Numbered from the stretch's first letter, positions 8,274 through 18,490 are shown. The stretch: DNA of 64,000 nucleotides from Rhodothermales bacterium (GCA_951812585.1 OX638318.1:2664380-2728379), one strand, 5' to 3'. Numbers and translations are program-made. The notes: generated by a model from the letters alone, not told the origin.

Positions 8274-9563
8274 ATGCAAAGTACGGACCTTGTTTCCTCG
8301 TTCGCGGAGATCGCGCGCGAAAAGGAGATAGATCGCGACCGGCTTCAGCTGATCGTGGAGGATGTGTTTCGCGCGATGATTCGGAAGCGGTATGGATCGG
8401 ACGAAGCCTTCGAGATCATCCTCAACCCGGATCACGGAGATATCCAGATCCTGCATGTTCGCGAAGTCGTTGAGGACTACGATCTTGAGGACCCGGTCAC
8501 ACAGATCGAGCTGAAAGACGCGCTCCTTATCGATGAGGATGTAGAACCGGAAGACGATGTGGCGGAGGAGATCTCGCTCAAGATGTTCGGGCGGCGCGCG
8601 GTGGCCATGGCGCGGCATAACCTGCGCCAGCGCATCCGGGACATCGAGAAGGAGAACATCTTCGAGGAGTACTCGGACCGGATCGGCGAGATTGTCGTGG
8701 GCGAAGTGTATCAGCATCGCCGCCGCGAAGTGCTTGTCATGCACAACAGGGTGGAGCTTATACTTCCGCGGGAGGAGCAGATTCCCCGGGATCGCTATCG
8801 CAAGGGCGACATGCTGCGCGCCATCGTAAAGGAGGTGCGGCGCGATCCGGGCAGCAATGTGCATGTCATCATCAGCCGGTCGGATCCGCAGCTGATGGAG
8901 CGCCTCTTTGAGCTGGAGGTCCCGGAGATCGACGAAGGCGATGTCGAAATCAAGCGTATCCTGCGCGAGCCGGGCGCGCGCGCAAAGGTGGCCGTAATCA
9001 GCCACGACGACCGGATCGATCCGGTCGGTGCCTGCGTCGGGCTCAAAGGCAACCGTATCCACGCGGTGGTTCGGGAGCTCAGCAACGAGAATATCGATGT
9101 GCTGGAGTGGGCCGACGATCCGTACATGCTGATCCGGCGGGCGCTTTCGCCCGCGAGCCCGGTCTCCGTTGCGCTCAATGACGACCTGGATCCGCCGCGC
9201 GCCAAGGCAGTTGTGCGTGCCGATGAGGTCAGCCAGGCCATCGGCAAGGGCGGCATCAACATTCGACTGGCCTCCCGCATGTCGGGCTACGAGATCGATG
9301 TTTACCGGGAAATTCCGGCGGACGAAGAAGACATTGAGATTGGCGAGTTTGACGACGAGTTCAGCCAGGGTACGCTGCAGAAGCTGAAAGACATCGGCTG
9401 CGATACGGCGAAAGCCGTGCTGGAGCTCTCTATTGATGAGCTCATCCGACGCAGCGGTCTTGAAACGGAAGTGGCGCAGCACGTCATCCACGTTATCAAG
9501 TTGGAATTTGACCTTGAGGAGGAAGAGGAGGACGAATTCGCCGAGGAAGAGATCGGCGTCTAG
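8274..9563 (+). CDS. nusA: Transcription termination/antitermination factor NusA
   Basis: NusA binds RNA polymerase and nascent RNA and affects pausing, termination and antitermination. The 429-residue protein has the N-terminal polymerase-binding domain (residues 1-130), an S1 domain (about 135-200, GEIVVGEVYQHRRREVLVM) and two KH domains (KH1 with GACVGLKGNRIHAVV; KH2 with QAIGKGGINIRLASRM). A short helix-hairpin-like segment (DIGCDTAKAVLELSIDEL) and a very acidic tail follow (EEEEEDEFAEEEIGV). Its place between rimP and infB is the standard bacterial order. Confidence 0.96.
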   Translation: MQSTDLVSSFAEIAREKEIDRDRLQLIVEDVFRAMIRKRYGSDEAFEIILNPDHGDIQILHVREVVEDYDLEDPVTQIELKDALLIDEDVEPEDDVAEEISLKMFGRRAVAMARHNLRQRIRDIEKENIFEEYSDRIGEIVVGEVYQHRRREVLVMHNRVELILPREEQIPRDRYRKGDMLRAIVKEVRRDPGSNVHVIISRSDPQLMERLFELEVPEIDEGDVEIKRILREPGARAKVAVISHDDRIDPVGACVGLKGNRIHAVVRELSNENIDVLEWADDPYMLIRRALSPASPVSVALNDDLDPPRAKAVVRADEVSQAIGKGGINIRLASRMSGYEIDVYREIPADEEDIEIGEFDDEFSQGTLQKLKDIGCDTAKAVLELSIDELIRRSGLETEVAQHVIHVIKLEFDLEEEEEDEFAEEEIGV

Positions 9564-9601
9564 ACTCGCGAGCGCACCCAGAAGCCACGACACCGGCGTT
9601 T

Positions 9602-12463
9602 ATGGCCATATCGACAAAGTCATTCAAGAAGAAGCGGCTTTTCAAGGTCGCGAAGGAGCTCAATATTCAGACTGATCATATTGAGTCCTTCCTCAACGAG
9701 AGCGGTCACGGGCGTGCGCTCAAGGGCACCGGGATTATGGCCTCCATCACCAGCGAGGAGGCCTACCATGCGCTCTTGGACAAGTTCAAGGGAGATCGCG
9801 CCACGGCCGAGCGCGTGGAACGACTCAGAGAAGAGCAGGCGCGCGCGGATGAACTAGCGGAAACCATCGGAGACTTCGCGCCGGTGGAGATTGAGGATGT
9901 GGAACCGCAGGTAGTGCCGGAAGCCTCGCCACCGATCACCGTAGCGCCGGAAGAAAAGCAGGATGGTCCAACCATTGACGAGGTCATTGCGAGGGAGATA
10001 GATGTCTCCGTTCCGCCGCTGACACTGCCTGCTGCCGAAGAAACGCCAGCCGCCCCTGGAGTCGAGAAACCGCCTTCGGCCGCCGAGCCCACTGCGGCTC
10101 CAACAGACGCATCGACCGAAACGCCGACTGATACGCCGGAGGCGGTGAAACCGGAGGTGGTGGAACCGGAGGCTGAGATGCCGGAGATCGCGCTGCCGGA
10201 CGCGGAGCCCGGAGATGCTTCGGAAGCGACGAAGGTGGAGCCGCCTGCGCCCACGGTGCCGATGGCTGAAGAGCTGCCACCGGCGCAACCGGACAGTGAA
10301 GCCAAGGCAGTGACTCCGTCGCCGGCCGAAGGTAGCGTCATCAAGGCCGCAGATAAGGTCAACCTGCAAGGTACCACGGTAGTCGGGAAGATGGACCTGA
10401 AGACCGTGGACGAGAAGAAGCCGACCGAGGAAAAACGCATTAGGCGCAAGCGGAAGCGCAAGGGGACGCGCACGACCGTGCAGGCGACCACCGAAACCAA
10501 GTCAAAGTCCGAGTCGGCGGCAAAACGCAAGAAGTCCAAGCGGCGCACCAAGTCCAAGGTTGACAGTGGCGCTGTGGGACAAACGGTGCAGGAAACGCTG
10601 CGGGAGGTGGAGCACAGCAGTTCGCGCGTTCGACAGCGGCGGCGGCGGGCACGGCGTCAGCAGCGGGCGGAAGAGCGGCTGCATGAAAGCAGAGAGAAGG
10701 CGCAGCAGGAACGCAAGGTCCGCGTGACGGAGTTCATCTCTACCGGGCAGCTTGCGGAGTTGATGGATACCCCGGTTACCGATGTGATCAGCATGCTGTT
10801 CAATGCGGGGATGGTCGTGTCCATCAATCAGCGACTGGATGCGGATACGATCTCGTTCGTAGCCGATGAATTCGAGTTCGAGGTGGAGTTCATCACCGAG
10901 TTCGGAACCGAAGACATCGAGCTGGAGGAGGATCGGTCGGAGGATTTGGTGTCGCGCGCGCCGGTGGTCACTGTCATGGGCCATGTGGACCATGGCAAGA
11001 CATCGCTCTTGGACTACATTCGCCGTGCCACTGTGGCGATTGGGGAGTCAGGCGGCATCACGCAGCATATCGGTGCCTACAAGGTGTATCTCGATGGCGG
11101 CCGCGTCGTGACCTTCCTGGATACGCCCGGGCATGAGGCCTTTACGGCCATGCGTGCGCGCGGTGCCAAGGTGACGGATATCGTCATCCTGGTCGTAGCT
11201 GCAGACGACGCGGTGATGCCGCAGACGATTGAAGCGATAAACCACGCACGCGCGGCCGAAGTCGCTGTGATTGTGGCAATCAACAAGATCGATCTGGCCG
11301 ATTCCGACCCGAAGCGGGTGATGCAGCAGCTTTCGGATCATGGCGTGCTCGTTGAGCAGTATGGCGGCCAGGTGCAGTGTGCGAATGTATCGGCCAAGAC
11401 GGGCCAAGGCGTCGACGATCTGCTCGAAAAAGTGCTCCTGGAGGCCGACATACAGGAGCTCAAAGGGAATCCTGACCGGCGCGCCCAAGGCATCGTCATC
11501 GAAAGCCGGCTGGACCGGGGCCGCGGCAATGTGGCCACCGTGCTGGTGCAGAACGGCACGCTGAAAGTTGGTGATCCGTTTGTTGCGGGCATTTACGGCG
11601 GCAAGGTCCGAGCGATGTTTGATGAGTCCGATCAGCGGATCAAGCAAGCAGGGCCATCAGAGCCGGCGCTGGTCCTTGGACTGCCGGGCCAGCCCACAGT
11701 GGGAGATCAGTTTATCGGCTTCGATGATGCGGACGAAGCGAAGCATGTTGCACAGCGCCGCCAGCAGATATGGCGCATACAGCAACTGCGCCAGTACAAG
11801 CATGTGCGCTTGGAGGATATCGGGCGACGCATGGCGCTGGGCGACATCAGCGAACTGAACCTGATCATCAAGGCTGATGTGGGCGGCTCGGTGGAAGCGC
11901 TGAGTGATGCACTGTTGAAGCTGTCCACCGATGAGGTCGCCGTCAACATCGTCCACTCGGGCGTCGGGGCCATCAATGATAGCGATGTGATGCTGGCTTC
12001 TGCATCGGATGCGATCATCATTGGATTTCAGGTGCGGCCGACCACAGGCGCGCGCCATGCCAGCGAGCGCGAGGAGATAGACATCCACACATACTCCATC
12101 ATCTACGACGCCATCGAAGATGTGCGCGATGCACTGGAAGGGCTGCTGCAGCCCGAGGAAACCGAGCGGGTCACGGGTTCTGTTGAGGTGCGCGAATTGT
12201 TCAAGGTGCCCAAAGTCGGAACTGTGGCGGGATGCTACGTAATCGAGGGAAAGGTGCGGCGAAACGACACCGTGCGCATACTGCGCGAAAGCGTCGTTAT
12301 CTATAACGGCACTGTTTCCTCGCTGCGCCGCTTCAAAGAGGATGTGCGCGAGGTGGTCAGCGGCTACGAGTGCGGCATCGGCATCGCGAACTACAACGAC
12401 CTGAAGGTAGGCGACCAGTTTGAGGTGTACGAGATCGTTGAGTTGAAGCGGACGCTGGATTAG
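9602..12463 (+). CDS. infB: Translation initiation factor IF-2
   Basis: IF-2 is the GTPase that brings initiator fMet-tRNA to the 30S subunit. The 953-residue protein starts with a short IF2-N-like segment ([19 protein letters not shown]), then a long low-complexity Pro/Glu/Ala/Thr-rich spacer (about residues 90-260) and a basic stretch rich in Lys/Arg (about 275-365). A second IF2-N domain follows near 375-430. The G domain has [12 protein letters not shown] (G1), [15 protein letters not shown] (G3) and NKIDLAD (G4). The C-terminal domains II-IV end at [13 protein letters not shown]. It lies 38 bp after nusA and 2 bp before rbfA. Confidence 0.97.
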   Translation: MAISTKSFKKKRLFKVAKELNIQTDHIESFLNESGHGRALKGTGIMASITSEEAYHALLDKFKGDRATAERVERLREEQARADELAETIGDFAPVEIEDVEPQVVPEASPPITVAPEEKQDGPTIDEVIAREIDVSVPPLTLPAAEETPAAPGVEKPPSAAEPTAAPTDASTETPTDTPEAVKPEVVEPEAEMPEIALPDAEPGDASEATKVEPPAPTVPMAEELPPAQPDSEAKAVTPSPAEGSVIKAADKVNLQGTTVVGKMDLKTVDEKKPTEEKRIRRKRKRKGTRTTVQATTETKSKSESAAKRKKSKRRTKSKVDSGAVGQTVQETLREVEHSSSRVRQRRRRARRQQRAEERLHESREKAQQERKVRVTEFISTGQLAELMDTPVTDVISMLFNAGMVVSINQRLDADTISFVADEFEFEVEFITEFGTEDIELEEDRSEDLVSRAPVVTVMGHVDHGKTSLLDYIRRATVAIGESGGITQHIGAYKVYLDGGRVVTFLDTPGHEAFTAMRARGAKVTDIVILVVAADDAVMPQTIEAINHARAAEVAVIVAINKIDLADSDPKRVMQQLSDHGVLVEQYGGQVQCANVSAKTGQGVDDLLEKVLLEADIQELKGNPDRRAQGIVIESRLDRGRGNVATVLVQNGTLKVGDPFVAGIYGGKVRAMFDESDQRIKQAGPSEPALVLGLPGQPTVGDQFIGFDDADEAKHVAQRRQQIWRIQQLRQYKHVRLEDIGRRMALGDISELNLIIKADVGGSVEALSDALLKLSTDEVAVNIVHSGVGAINDSDVMLASASDAIIIGFQVRPTTGARHASEREEIDIHTYSIIYDAIEDVRDALEGLLQPEETERVTGSVEVRELFKVPKVGTVAGCYVIEGKVRRNDTVRILRESVVIYNGTVSSLRRFKEDVREVVSGYECGIGIANYNDLKVGDQFEVYEIVELKRTLD

Positions 12464-12465
12464 CA

Positions 12466-12834
12466 GTGAGCGTACGAACGCGCCGCGTCGCAAAGCTTCT
12501 GCAGCGCGAAATCGCTGCAATCCTGGCGCTGGAGCTGCCCCAGGAGCGGCTGGTGACGGTCACCGGGGTGCGCGTATCCAATGACCTGGGGATTGCGTAC
12601 ATCCATGTCAGCGTGATGCTTGCCACCTCGGAGCACCGGCAAGCGGCCCTTGCCCAGCTTAAGGGGCAGGCCGCGCAGATACGTAAGGCGCTGGCGCAAC
12701 GCATTCGGCATCAGATGCGCGCGATGCCCGAGCTGCGCTTCTTTCTGGACGAATCGCTCCATGAGGTATCCAAGATGGATACGCTGTTGGATACCATTCG
12801 TGCGGAGCGGGCGCAGCGCTCCGGGGAGTCATGA
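12466..12834 (+). CDS. rbfA: 30S ribosome-binding factor A
   Basis: RbfA helps mature the 16S rRNA 5' end and supports growth in the cold. The 122-residue protein has the typical opening RTRRVAKLLQREIAAIL, the core VRVSNDLGIAYIHVSVM and the closing block PELRFFLDESLHEVSKMD. A GTG at 12466 is the only sensible start, two bases after the infB stop, and the gene overlaps truB by ATGA. This is the standard infB-rbfA-truB order. Confidence 0.94.
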   Translation: MSVRTRRVAKLLQREIAAILALELPQERLVTVTGVRVSNDLGIAYIHVSVMLATSEHRQAALAQLKGQAAQIRKALAQRIRHQMRAMPELRFFLDESLHEVSKMDTLLDTIRAERAQRSGES

Positions 12835-13562
12835 CGCAAGGAGTCATGACGAAAACGGTGACCGTTTCGGGCCGCACAGCGCTGCCAGCTGATCTTGCTA
12901 ATACCGTGCTGCTGGTTGACAAGCCCCGGGGCTGTTCCTCATTCGGCATCATCAAGCAGCTTCGCCGCCTCTTGCCGACGCGAAAGATTGGACATGCGGG
13001 CACGCTGGACCCTGCGGCCACCGGACTGCTTATCTGCCTCGTCGGTCGTCGCACGACGCGGCGCATGGAATCTTTCATGCGCCTGCCCAAGACCTATGTA
13101 GGCACGTTCCGGCTGGGGGAGGTGACGCCATCGCATGATGCGGAAACGCCCGTCACGGAGCGCAAGCGATGGGAGCACCTGTCGATGGATGACCTAGAGC
13201 GGGCTCGACAACAGTTTGTGGGTGCGATCAGGCAGCAGCCTCCGATGTATTCCGCGGTGAAGGTTCAGGGCGAGCGGCTATACAAGAAGGCCCGGCGGGG
13301 AGAGGTCGTAGCGCGCAAGTTCAATACGGTGCATGTGTACAACTTCGCGCTCACCGGCTGGAAAGGGGCAGACGTTGCGTTCAGGGTTCAGTGCAGCAAG
13401 GGCACGTACATTCGGGCGCTAGCCCACGACATGGGGCAGGCCTTGAAGGTGGGTGCACACCTGGTCGCGCTGCGTCGTACGGCCATCGGAGCGTACCATG
13501 TGCGCGATGCCTGGACCATGGATGCGTTGAAGCGGGCGCTCGAGGCCCGCCCGCAGGCATGA
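12831..13562 (+). CDS. truB: tRNA pseudouridine-55 synthase TruB
   Basis: TruB converts U55 in the T-arm of tRNAs to pseudouridine. The 243-residue protein has LLVDKPRGCSSFGIIKQL, then GHAGTLDPAATGLLICLVGR, where Asp60 is the catalytic residue. It continues with the TYVGTFRLGEVTPSHDAET block and the RNA-binding CSKGTYIRALAHDMG block. It lacks a large C-terminal PUA domain, so it is a short-form enzyme. A second ATG five codons on (12846) is possible. It overlaps both neighbours by 4 bp. Confidence 0.95.
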   Translation: MTQGVMTKTVTVSGRTALPADLANTVLLVDKPRGCSSFGIIKQLRRLLPTRKIGHAGTLDPAATGLLICLVGRRTTRRMESFMRLPKTYVGTFRLGEVTPSHDAETPVTERKRWEHLSMDDLERARQQFVGAIRQQPPMYSAVKVQGERLYKKARRGEVVARKFNTVHVYNFALTGWKGADVAFRVQCSKGTYIRALAHDMGQALKVGAHLVALRRTAIGAYHVRDAWTMDALKRALEARPQA

Positions 13563-14524
13563 TACGGGAATACGGGCTGAGCGCCGTAAAGCGGGATTCC
13601 CATGCCGTTGTGACGGTGGGCTCCTTCGATGGAGTACATGCGGGACACCAGGCGATTCTAGCGCATGTGATCGGACGTGCGCGTGCACAGGGTGCTTGCA
13701 GTACGTTGGTGACATTTGAGCCGCATCCGCGGCAGGTGCTGACCGGAAAGGCCCTGCCGGTATTGACGACGGTTGAGGAGAAGGTGGCGATCCTGGAAGC
13801 CTTGGGACTGGATCGGCTGATCATACTTGAATTCACGCGCACCTTTGCCGGCATGGAGCCGGAGCAGTACGTGCGGGACATTCTGGTGGGGCGCATCGGG
13901 CTGTGTGCGATCGCAGTAGGGCACGATCACGGGTTTGGGCGCGGCCGCCAGGGAGACGCAGCCCTGCTCCGACGCATGGGATTGGAGTTGGGTTTTGCGG
14001 TGGCGGTGGTGCCGCCAAAGCGGGTCGGGTCACGCGTGGTCAGCTCCCGCGCGATTCGGCAGCTCATCACGGAAGCGGGCGATGTGGCCAGTGCAGGTGT
14101 CATGCTCACGCGTGCCTACTCGATCGCAGGCACTGTTGTAAGGGGTGCGGGACGCGGTCGCACGATCGGTGTCCCGACGGCCAATCTCAAGGTGCAGGAC
14201 ACAGAAAAGGTCTTGCCCCGATGCGGCGTCTATGTGGTGCATGTCCTGGTGTGTGGAGAGACCTTTGGCGGCATGATGAACATTGGATACCGCCCCACGG
14301 TGGAGCGCGAAGGCCCACTACACCTGGAGGTTCACCTATTCGATTTCAGTGGAGATCTCTACGGGGAACAGGTCGCCGTACGTTTTTTGCGCCGCTTGCG
14401 CGACGAGCAAGCGTTCGCGTCGGTGCAAGCGCTCAAGGCGCAGCTTTCGCGGGACGCGCTCGAGAGCCGCGCTTTACTGACCCATATGGAACCAATGGCT
14501 GAGTCTACCGTATCAACAGGCTGA
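13559..14524 (+). CDS. ribF: Bifunctional riboflavin kinase / FAD synthetase
   Basis: RibF phosphorylates riboflavin to FMN and adenylates FMN to FAD. The N-terminal nucleotidyltransferase domain shows GSFDGVHAGHQAIL (the HxGH motif) and VGHDHGFGRGRQGD. The C-terminal riboflavin kinase domain shows GRGRTIGVPTANL (with the T/N metal and flavin contacts) and MMNIGYRPTVE. I start it at the ATG at 13559, which overlaps the truB stop; a longer frame to 13391 lies inside truB and is not real. The length of 321 residues is normal. The truB-ribF-rpsO order is common. Confidence 0.95.
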   Translation: MIREYGLSAVKRDSHAVVTVGSFDGVHAGHQAILAHVIGRARAQGACSTLVTFEPHPRQVLTGKALPVLTTVEEKVAILEALGLDRLIILEFTRTFAGMEPEQYVRDILVGRIGLCAIAVGHDHGFGRGRQGDAALLRRMGLELGFAVAVVPPKRVGSRVVSSRAIRQLITEAGDVASAGVMLTRAYSIAGTVVRGAGRGRTIGVPTANLKVQDTEKVLPRCGVYVVHVLVCGETFGGMMNIGYRPTVEREGPLHLEVHLFDFSGDLYGEQVAVRFLRRLRDEQAFASVQALKAQLSRDALESRALLTHMEPMAESTVSTG

Positions 14525-14620
14525 TTCGCTTCGGTCCGCGGCTCGTGGCTGACTCTGGCCTTGGTCAGCGATAGGCGGGCGGGGGCGGGATCCTGGTAAG
14601 GCCGCATTGTAAGCCGCACG

Positions 14621-14887
14621 ATGATTTCTAAAGAGCAGAAGGCCGAGCTGATCAAACAGTTCGGCAAGAACGAGCAGGACACCGGAACCTCGGAGGTTCA
14701 GATCGCGATCTTTTCTACGCGCATACGTGCGCTGACAGAGCACCTCAAGTCCAATCCGACGGATCACGCTACGCGGCGCGGCTTGCTGAAGCTCGTGGGC
14801 AAGAGGCGGCGTCTCCTAAACTACTTGATAGAAACTGACATAGAGCGGTACCGCGCGATCACGCGCGAACTTGGCATCCGCAAGTAG
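14621..14887 (+). CDS. rpsO: 30S ribosomal protein S15
   Basis: S15 binds 16S rRNA at the central three-way junction and nucleates the 30S platform. The 88-residue protein is full length and has GKNEQDTGTSEVQIAIFSTR, then LTEHLKSNPTDHATRRGLL and VGKRRRLLNYL, all S15 signature blocks. It lies 96 bp after ribF and 76 bp before pnp; this rpsO-pnp pairing is conserved across bacteria. Confidence 0.97.
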   Translation: MISKEQKAELIKQFGKNEQDTGTSEVQIAIFSTRIRALTEHLKSNPTDHATRRGLLKLVGKRRRLLNYLIETDIERYRAITRELGIRK

Positions 14888-14923
14888 GTGTTCGGTCGGG
14901 TGGTTGTTTTTCTTTCTGCGTTG

Positions 14924-14940
14924 GGCGTGCGTAGCACGCC
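14924..14940 (+). other. Hairpin between rpsO and pnp
   Basis: GGCGTGC and GCACGCC pair perfectly around a GTA loop, 37 bases after the rpsO stop and 24 bases before pnp. A T-rich stretch lies upstream, not downstream, so it does not look like an intrinsic terminator. In Escherichia coli this interval holds a terminator and an RNase III site through which PNPase controls its own mRNA; a comparable processing or control role here is inference. Confidence 0.45.
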
Positions 14941-14963
14941 GCATTCAAACTGATAACTGATTT

Positions 14964-17237
14964 ATGAATTCCAAAGCAAAAACTGTCCATATAGATTTTG
15001 GCCCTGACAAGGCGATGACGCTGGAGACGGGGCGTCTTGCGAAGCAGGCCAATGGCGCCGTAGTGGTGCGCATGGGCGACACGATGGTTTTGTGCACAGC
15101 GGTGCTGTCGCGGACGGTCAAGTCGGGTCAAAGCTTTTTCCCGCTCACAGTAGACTACCGCGAGAAGTTCGCGTCTGGCGGCAAGATTCCGGGAGGCTTC
15201 ATCAAACGTGAAGGGCGCTCCAACGACAAGGAGATCCTGACATCCCGGCTGGTGGATCGGGCCATCAGGCCGCTGTTCCCCGATGGCTTTCGCAACGAAG
15301 TGCAGATCATCGGATCGGTGATCAGCGCGGACGATGAGAATGACGGCGACATGCTGATCGGCGTGGGCGCCTCGGCCGCGTTGATGTTGGCGGGTGCACC
15401 GTTTGATGGTCCAATTGCCGAGGTGCGCGTGGGCCGTGTAGAAGGCACCTTTGTCGTCAATCCGACACTGACGGAGACGGCGGAGAGCGACTTCAATCTG
15501 GTTGTGGCTGGCAAGTCGGATGCCATCGTGATGGTAGAGGGAGAGATGGCGGAGGTCTCGGAAGAGGATATGGTGGAGGCGCTCGCCGTGGCTCATGACG
15601 CCATCAAGGCTCTCTGTGCTGCGCAGCACGACCTTCTCGCGCAATGCCCGACGCCTGTGCCGTTCGCGTACACCTGCGATGTGCCGGAGGATGCGCTCAT
15701 TGCAACTGTGCGCGATCTCATTGGACCGCGCGTAGAAGCGCACATTCGGGCGCCATACGAGAAGGCGGCCTTCTACGATGGCCTGCGCGAACTCAAAGAG
15801 GAAGCGGTCGCCGCGCTCGCCGACGAGGAGCTCGGTGTCAGGTCTGCGGATGTCGCAAATGCAGCCGGCATCGTTTCCAAGGATTGCATGCGTGAGATGG
15901 TGCTGTCCGAAGGGCGTCGTATTGATGGCCGCGGCCCTAAAGATGTCCGGCCCATATGGTGCGAAATAGGGTATTTGCCCCGCGTGCACGGATCAGCGGT
16001 TTTCACGCGCGGGGAGACGCAGGTCATTGCATCGGTTACGCTCGGCACCACGCGGGATGTGCAGGCCATCGATCAGGTCTTCAACCAGCAGGACAAGCGC
16101 TTTTTCCTGCACTACGAGTTTCCGCCTTTTTCTACGGGCGAAGCCAAGTTCTTGCGCGGAGCAAGCCGCCGCGAAATTGGCCATGGATTCCTGGCCGAGC
16201 GGGCCCTGGAGGGCATGGTGCCGAGTGCTGAAGCGTTTCCGTACACCATCCGCGTCAACACCGATGTGTTGGAGTCCAACGGATCCTCGTCTATGGCCAG
16301 TGTCTGCTCCGGGAGCTTGGCGCTCATGGACGCGGGTGTGCCGATGCGCGAAGCGGTCTCAGGCGTAGCGATGGGGATGATCTCCGATGGAACGCGGACC
16401 GCCATACTGACCGATATTCTGGGCACCGAGGACCACCTCGGCGATATGGATTTCAAGGTTACGGGCACGCGTACGGGCATCACGGCGTGCCAGATGGATA
16501 TCAAGATCAGCGGCTTGTCGCAGGCGCTCTTGCTCGAGGCGCTGTATCAGGCGCGCGAGGCGCGCCATCATATCCTGGACTGCATGGATGCGGAGCTCCG
16601 TGCGCCGAGGCCGGACATGTCGCCGTACGCCCCGCGTCTGACGCAGATTACGATTGATGCCGACCAGATCGGGGCGCTCATAGGGCCTGGAGGCAAGGTC
16701 ATCAAGGCCATTCAGGCGGACACAGGCACTTCTATTGATATCGAGGAACGCGATGGCCTAGGCTTTGTGACCGTGGCCGCTTCGCGGGCGGAGCAGGCGG
16801 ACCAGGCGATAGAGGTGGTACGCGGCATCGTCACGGTGCCCGAGCCTGGGGAGCAGTACGAGGGCACGGTCAAGGCGGTTCTGGAGATTGGCGCCGTCGT
16901 GGAGATTCTTCCTGGCAAGGAAGGGCTGGTTCACATTTCCGAGCTGGATCATGGCTACATCAAGAGCGTGGCCGATGTGGTGCAGGTAGGCGACAAGATC
17001 GCGGTGCAGGTCATAGAGAGTCGTGATCGCGGAAAGCTGCGACTCAGCCGCAAGGCCACGCTTCCGCGTCCAGAGGGGCACGGAGAGTATCGGCGCTCAC
17101 GCGGTGGCCCGCAGGGACGCGGACCGCGTTCTGGTCCGTCGCGCAGGGGTCCGCGCCCCGGTGGTTCCAGGCGGAGCGGTCCGCCTGGCCGTGGAGCGGG
17201 GCCAAGGGATCGAGGGGGCTACGGCGGGCGCCGGTAG
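14964..17237 (+). CDS. pnp: Polyribonucleotide nucleotidyltransferase (PNPase)
   Basis: PNPase degrades RNA from the 3' end by phosphorolysis. The 757-residue protein has two RNase PH domains (about residues 1-230 and 310-545) with GGKIPGGFIKREGR and the active-site region AILTDILGTEDHLGDMDFKV. A KH domain (GALIGPGGKVIKAIQADTG) and an S1 domain (GTVKAVLEIGAVVEILPGKE) follow. The last 55 residues form a Gly/Arg/Pro-rich tail with repeats such as RRGPRPGGSRRSG and GRGAGPRDRGGYG, which goes beyond the folded family core and resembles an RNA-binding RGG tail. It ends 5 bp before the M16 peptidase. Confidence 0.97.
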   Translation: MNSKAKTVHIDFGPDKAMTLETGRLAKQANGAVVVRMGDTMVLCTAVLSRTVKSGQSFFPLTVDYREKFASGGKIPGGFIKREGRSNDKEILTSRLVDRAIRPLFPDGFRNEVQIIGSVISADDENDGDMLIGVGASAALMLAGAPFDGPIAEVRVGRVEGTFVVNPTLTETAESDFNLVVAGKSDAIVMVEGEMAEVSEEDMVEALAVAHDAIKALCAAQHDLLAQCPTPVPFAYTCDVPEDALIATVRDLIGPRVEAHIRAPYEKAAFYDGLRELKEEAVAALADEELGVRSADVANAAGIVSKDCMREMVLSEGRRIDGRGPKDVRPIWCEIGYLPRVHGSAVFTRGETQVIASVTLGTTRDVQAIDQVFNQQDKRFFLHYEFPPFSTGEAKFLRGASRREIGHGFLAERALEGMVPSAEAFPYTIRVNTDVLESNGSSSMASVCSGSLALMDAGVPMREAVSGVAMGMISDGTRTAILTDILGTEDHLGDMDFKVTGTRTGITACQMDIKISGLSQALLLEALYQAREARHHILDCMDAELRAPRPDMSPYAPRLTQITIDADQIGALIGPGGKVIKAIQADTGTSIDIEERDGLGFVTVAASRAEQADQAIEVVRGIVTVPEPGEQYEGTVKAVLEIGAVVEILPGKEGLVHISELDHGYIKSVADVVQVGDKIAVQVIESRDRGKLRLSRKATLPRPEGHGEYRRSRGGPQGRGPRSGPSRRGPRPGGSRRSGPPGRGAGPRDRGGYGGRR

Positions 17238-17242
17238 CGGCT

Positions 17243-18469
17243 GTGTATACCAAGACGCTTCTTGACTCAGGCGTCCGTGTGATCACCGAGGCAGTGCCGA
17301 CCGTTCGGTCCGTCGCTGTAGGGATATGGGTGCACACGGGAAGCCGTGACGAAGTGCCGATCCAGGCGGGAATCAGCCACTTCCTCGAACACATGGTGTT
17401 CAAGGGAACGCGGCGTCGGCGTATGCACCACATAGCGCGGCGCATGGAGTCCGTAGGCGGCTATCTCAATGCGTTCACCTCCAAGGAGTACACCTGTTTC
17501 GAGTCGCGGGCGCTGGATATCCATCTGGGCAGGGCGATCGAAACAGCAGCGGACCTAGTGACTGCACCCTTATTTCCTGAGAATGAGCTTGAGAAGGAAA
17601 AGAGTGTGGTGTTGGAGGAAATGAAGATGTACCAGGATGCACCGGAGGATTCGATCTTTGACCGTTTTGAGCGCATCGTGTATGCGGGCCATGCCTTCGG
17701 CCATCCGATCATCGGTCACCCGCACACTGTGGCGGCGTTGTCTCAGGCAGACCTTTTTGCGTATCTCAACCGCCGTTACACGCCCGAGCGCATTGTCGTG
17801 GCTGCGGCGGGCAACCTGGCGCACAACGCTGTCGTGCGCGCCGCGGAAAGAGCTTTCCGAGAGCTGCGTCCGGCTACCGGACCGGATCGGCGGGCATCCG
17901 TTGGGCGGTACATGCCGCAGCACTTCGAAGAGGCGCGCCCCATTCAGCAAGCCCATCTGGTGCTTGGACGGCGGGGCCTGAGCATCAGGCACCATCAGCG
18001 GTCTGCGATGAGCTTGCTCAGCACCATCCTTGGCGGCGGCATGTCGAGTCGACTGAATCAGAATATCCGCGAGAAGTACGGATTCTGCTATAATGTGTCC
18101 TCGTTCTTGAACATGCACTCGGACACGGGAGACTTTGGGATCTACATGGGCATGGATGCGGCGCACATCGATCGGGCAGAGAAGCTCATCATGCGGGAGT
18201 GTACGAAGCTGACAAGGCAACGGGTAAGTGCACGAACGTTGAGTCAGGCCAAATGTCAGTTGAAGGGCACCATCCTGCTCGGGCTGGAAAGCATGAGCAG
18301 CCGCATGTCGCGCATCGCGCGCCAAGAGCTCTTGCTTGGACGCTGCGTTACACTGGATGAGGTGCTGAAGGAGCTGGACGGCGTGGAATCCGCCGATGTC
18401 CAGCGTGTGGCTGAAGCGCTATTCGATCCCGCAGGGTTTTCGCGGGTGGTGCTTTTGCCAGAGGCCTAG
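17243..18469 (+). CDS. M16-family zinc peptidase
   Basis: A 408-residue processing-protease-like enzyme. The inverted zinc motif HFLEH (residues 46-50) sits in GISHFLEHMVFKGT, and the distal glutamate is in SVVLEEMKMYQDAPED. The C-terminal non-catalytic half has LGRRGLSIRHHQRS and the family block GGGMSSRLNQNIREKYGFCYNV. It starts with GTG at 17243. The rpsO-pnp-M16 order is a common bacterial arrangement, although the physiological substrate is usually unknown. No signal peptide is present, so it is cytoplasmic. Confidence 0.93.
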   Translation: MYTKTLLDSGVRVITEAVPTVRSVAVGIWVHTGSRDEVPIQAGISHFLEHMVFKGTRRRRMHHIARRMESVGGYLNAFTSKEYTCFESRALDIHLGRAIETAADLVTAPLFPENELEKEKSVVLEEMKMYQDAPEDSIFDRFERIVYAGHAFGHPIIGHPHTVAALSQADLFAYLNRRYTPERIVVAAAGNLAHNAVVRAAERAFRELRPATGPDRRASVGRYMPQHFEEARPIQQAHLVLGRRGLSIRHHQRSAMSLLSTILGGGMSSRLNQNIREKYGFCYNVSSFLNMHSDTGDFGIYMGMDAAHIDRAEKLIMRECTKLTRQRVSARTLSQAKCQLKGTILLGLESMSSRMSRIARQELLLGRCVTLDEVLKELDGVESADVQRVAEALFDPAGFSRVVLLPEA

Positions 18470-18490
18470 AGTGTGGAGATTTGACTCCGG

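Noticed and set aside
8253-9593. 446-codon minus-strand frame opposite nusA
   Set aside because: It is the antisense of a conserved gene; the long opening comes from GC-rich codon structure.
9691-10560. Low-complexity repeat in infB as a separate repeat element
   Set aside because: A long Pro/Glu/Ala/Thr spacer followed by a basic region is ordinary for IF-2 N-termini.
14859-15989. 376-codon minus-strand frame opposite pnp
   Set aside because: Antisense shadow of PNPase with His/Arg-rich composition and no family motif.
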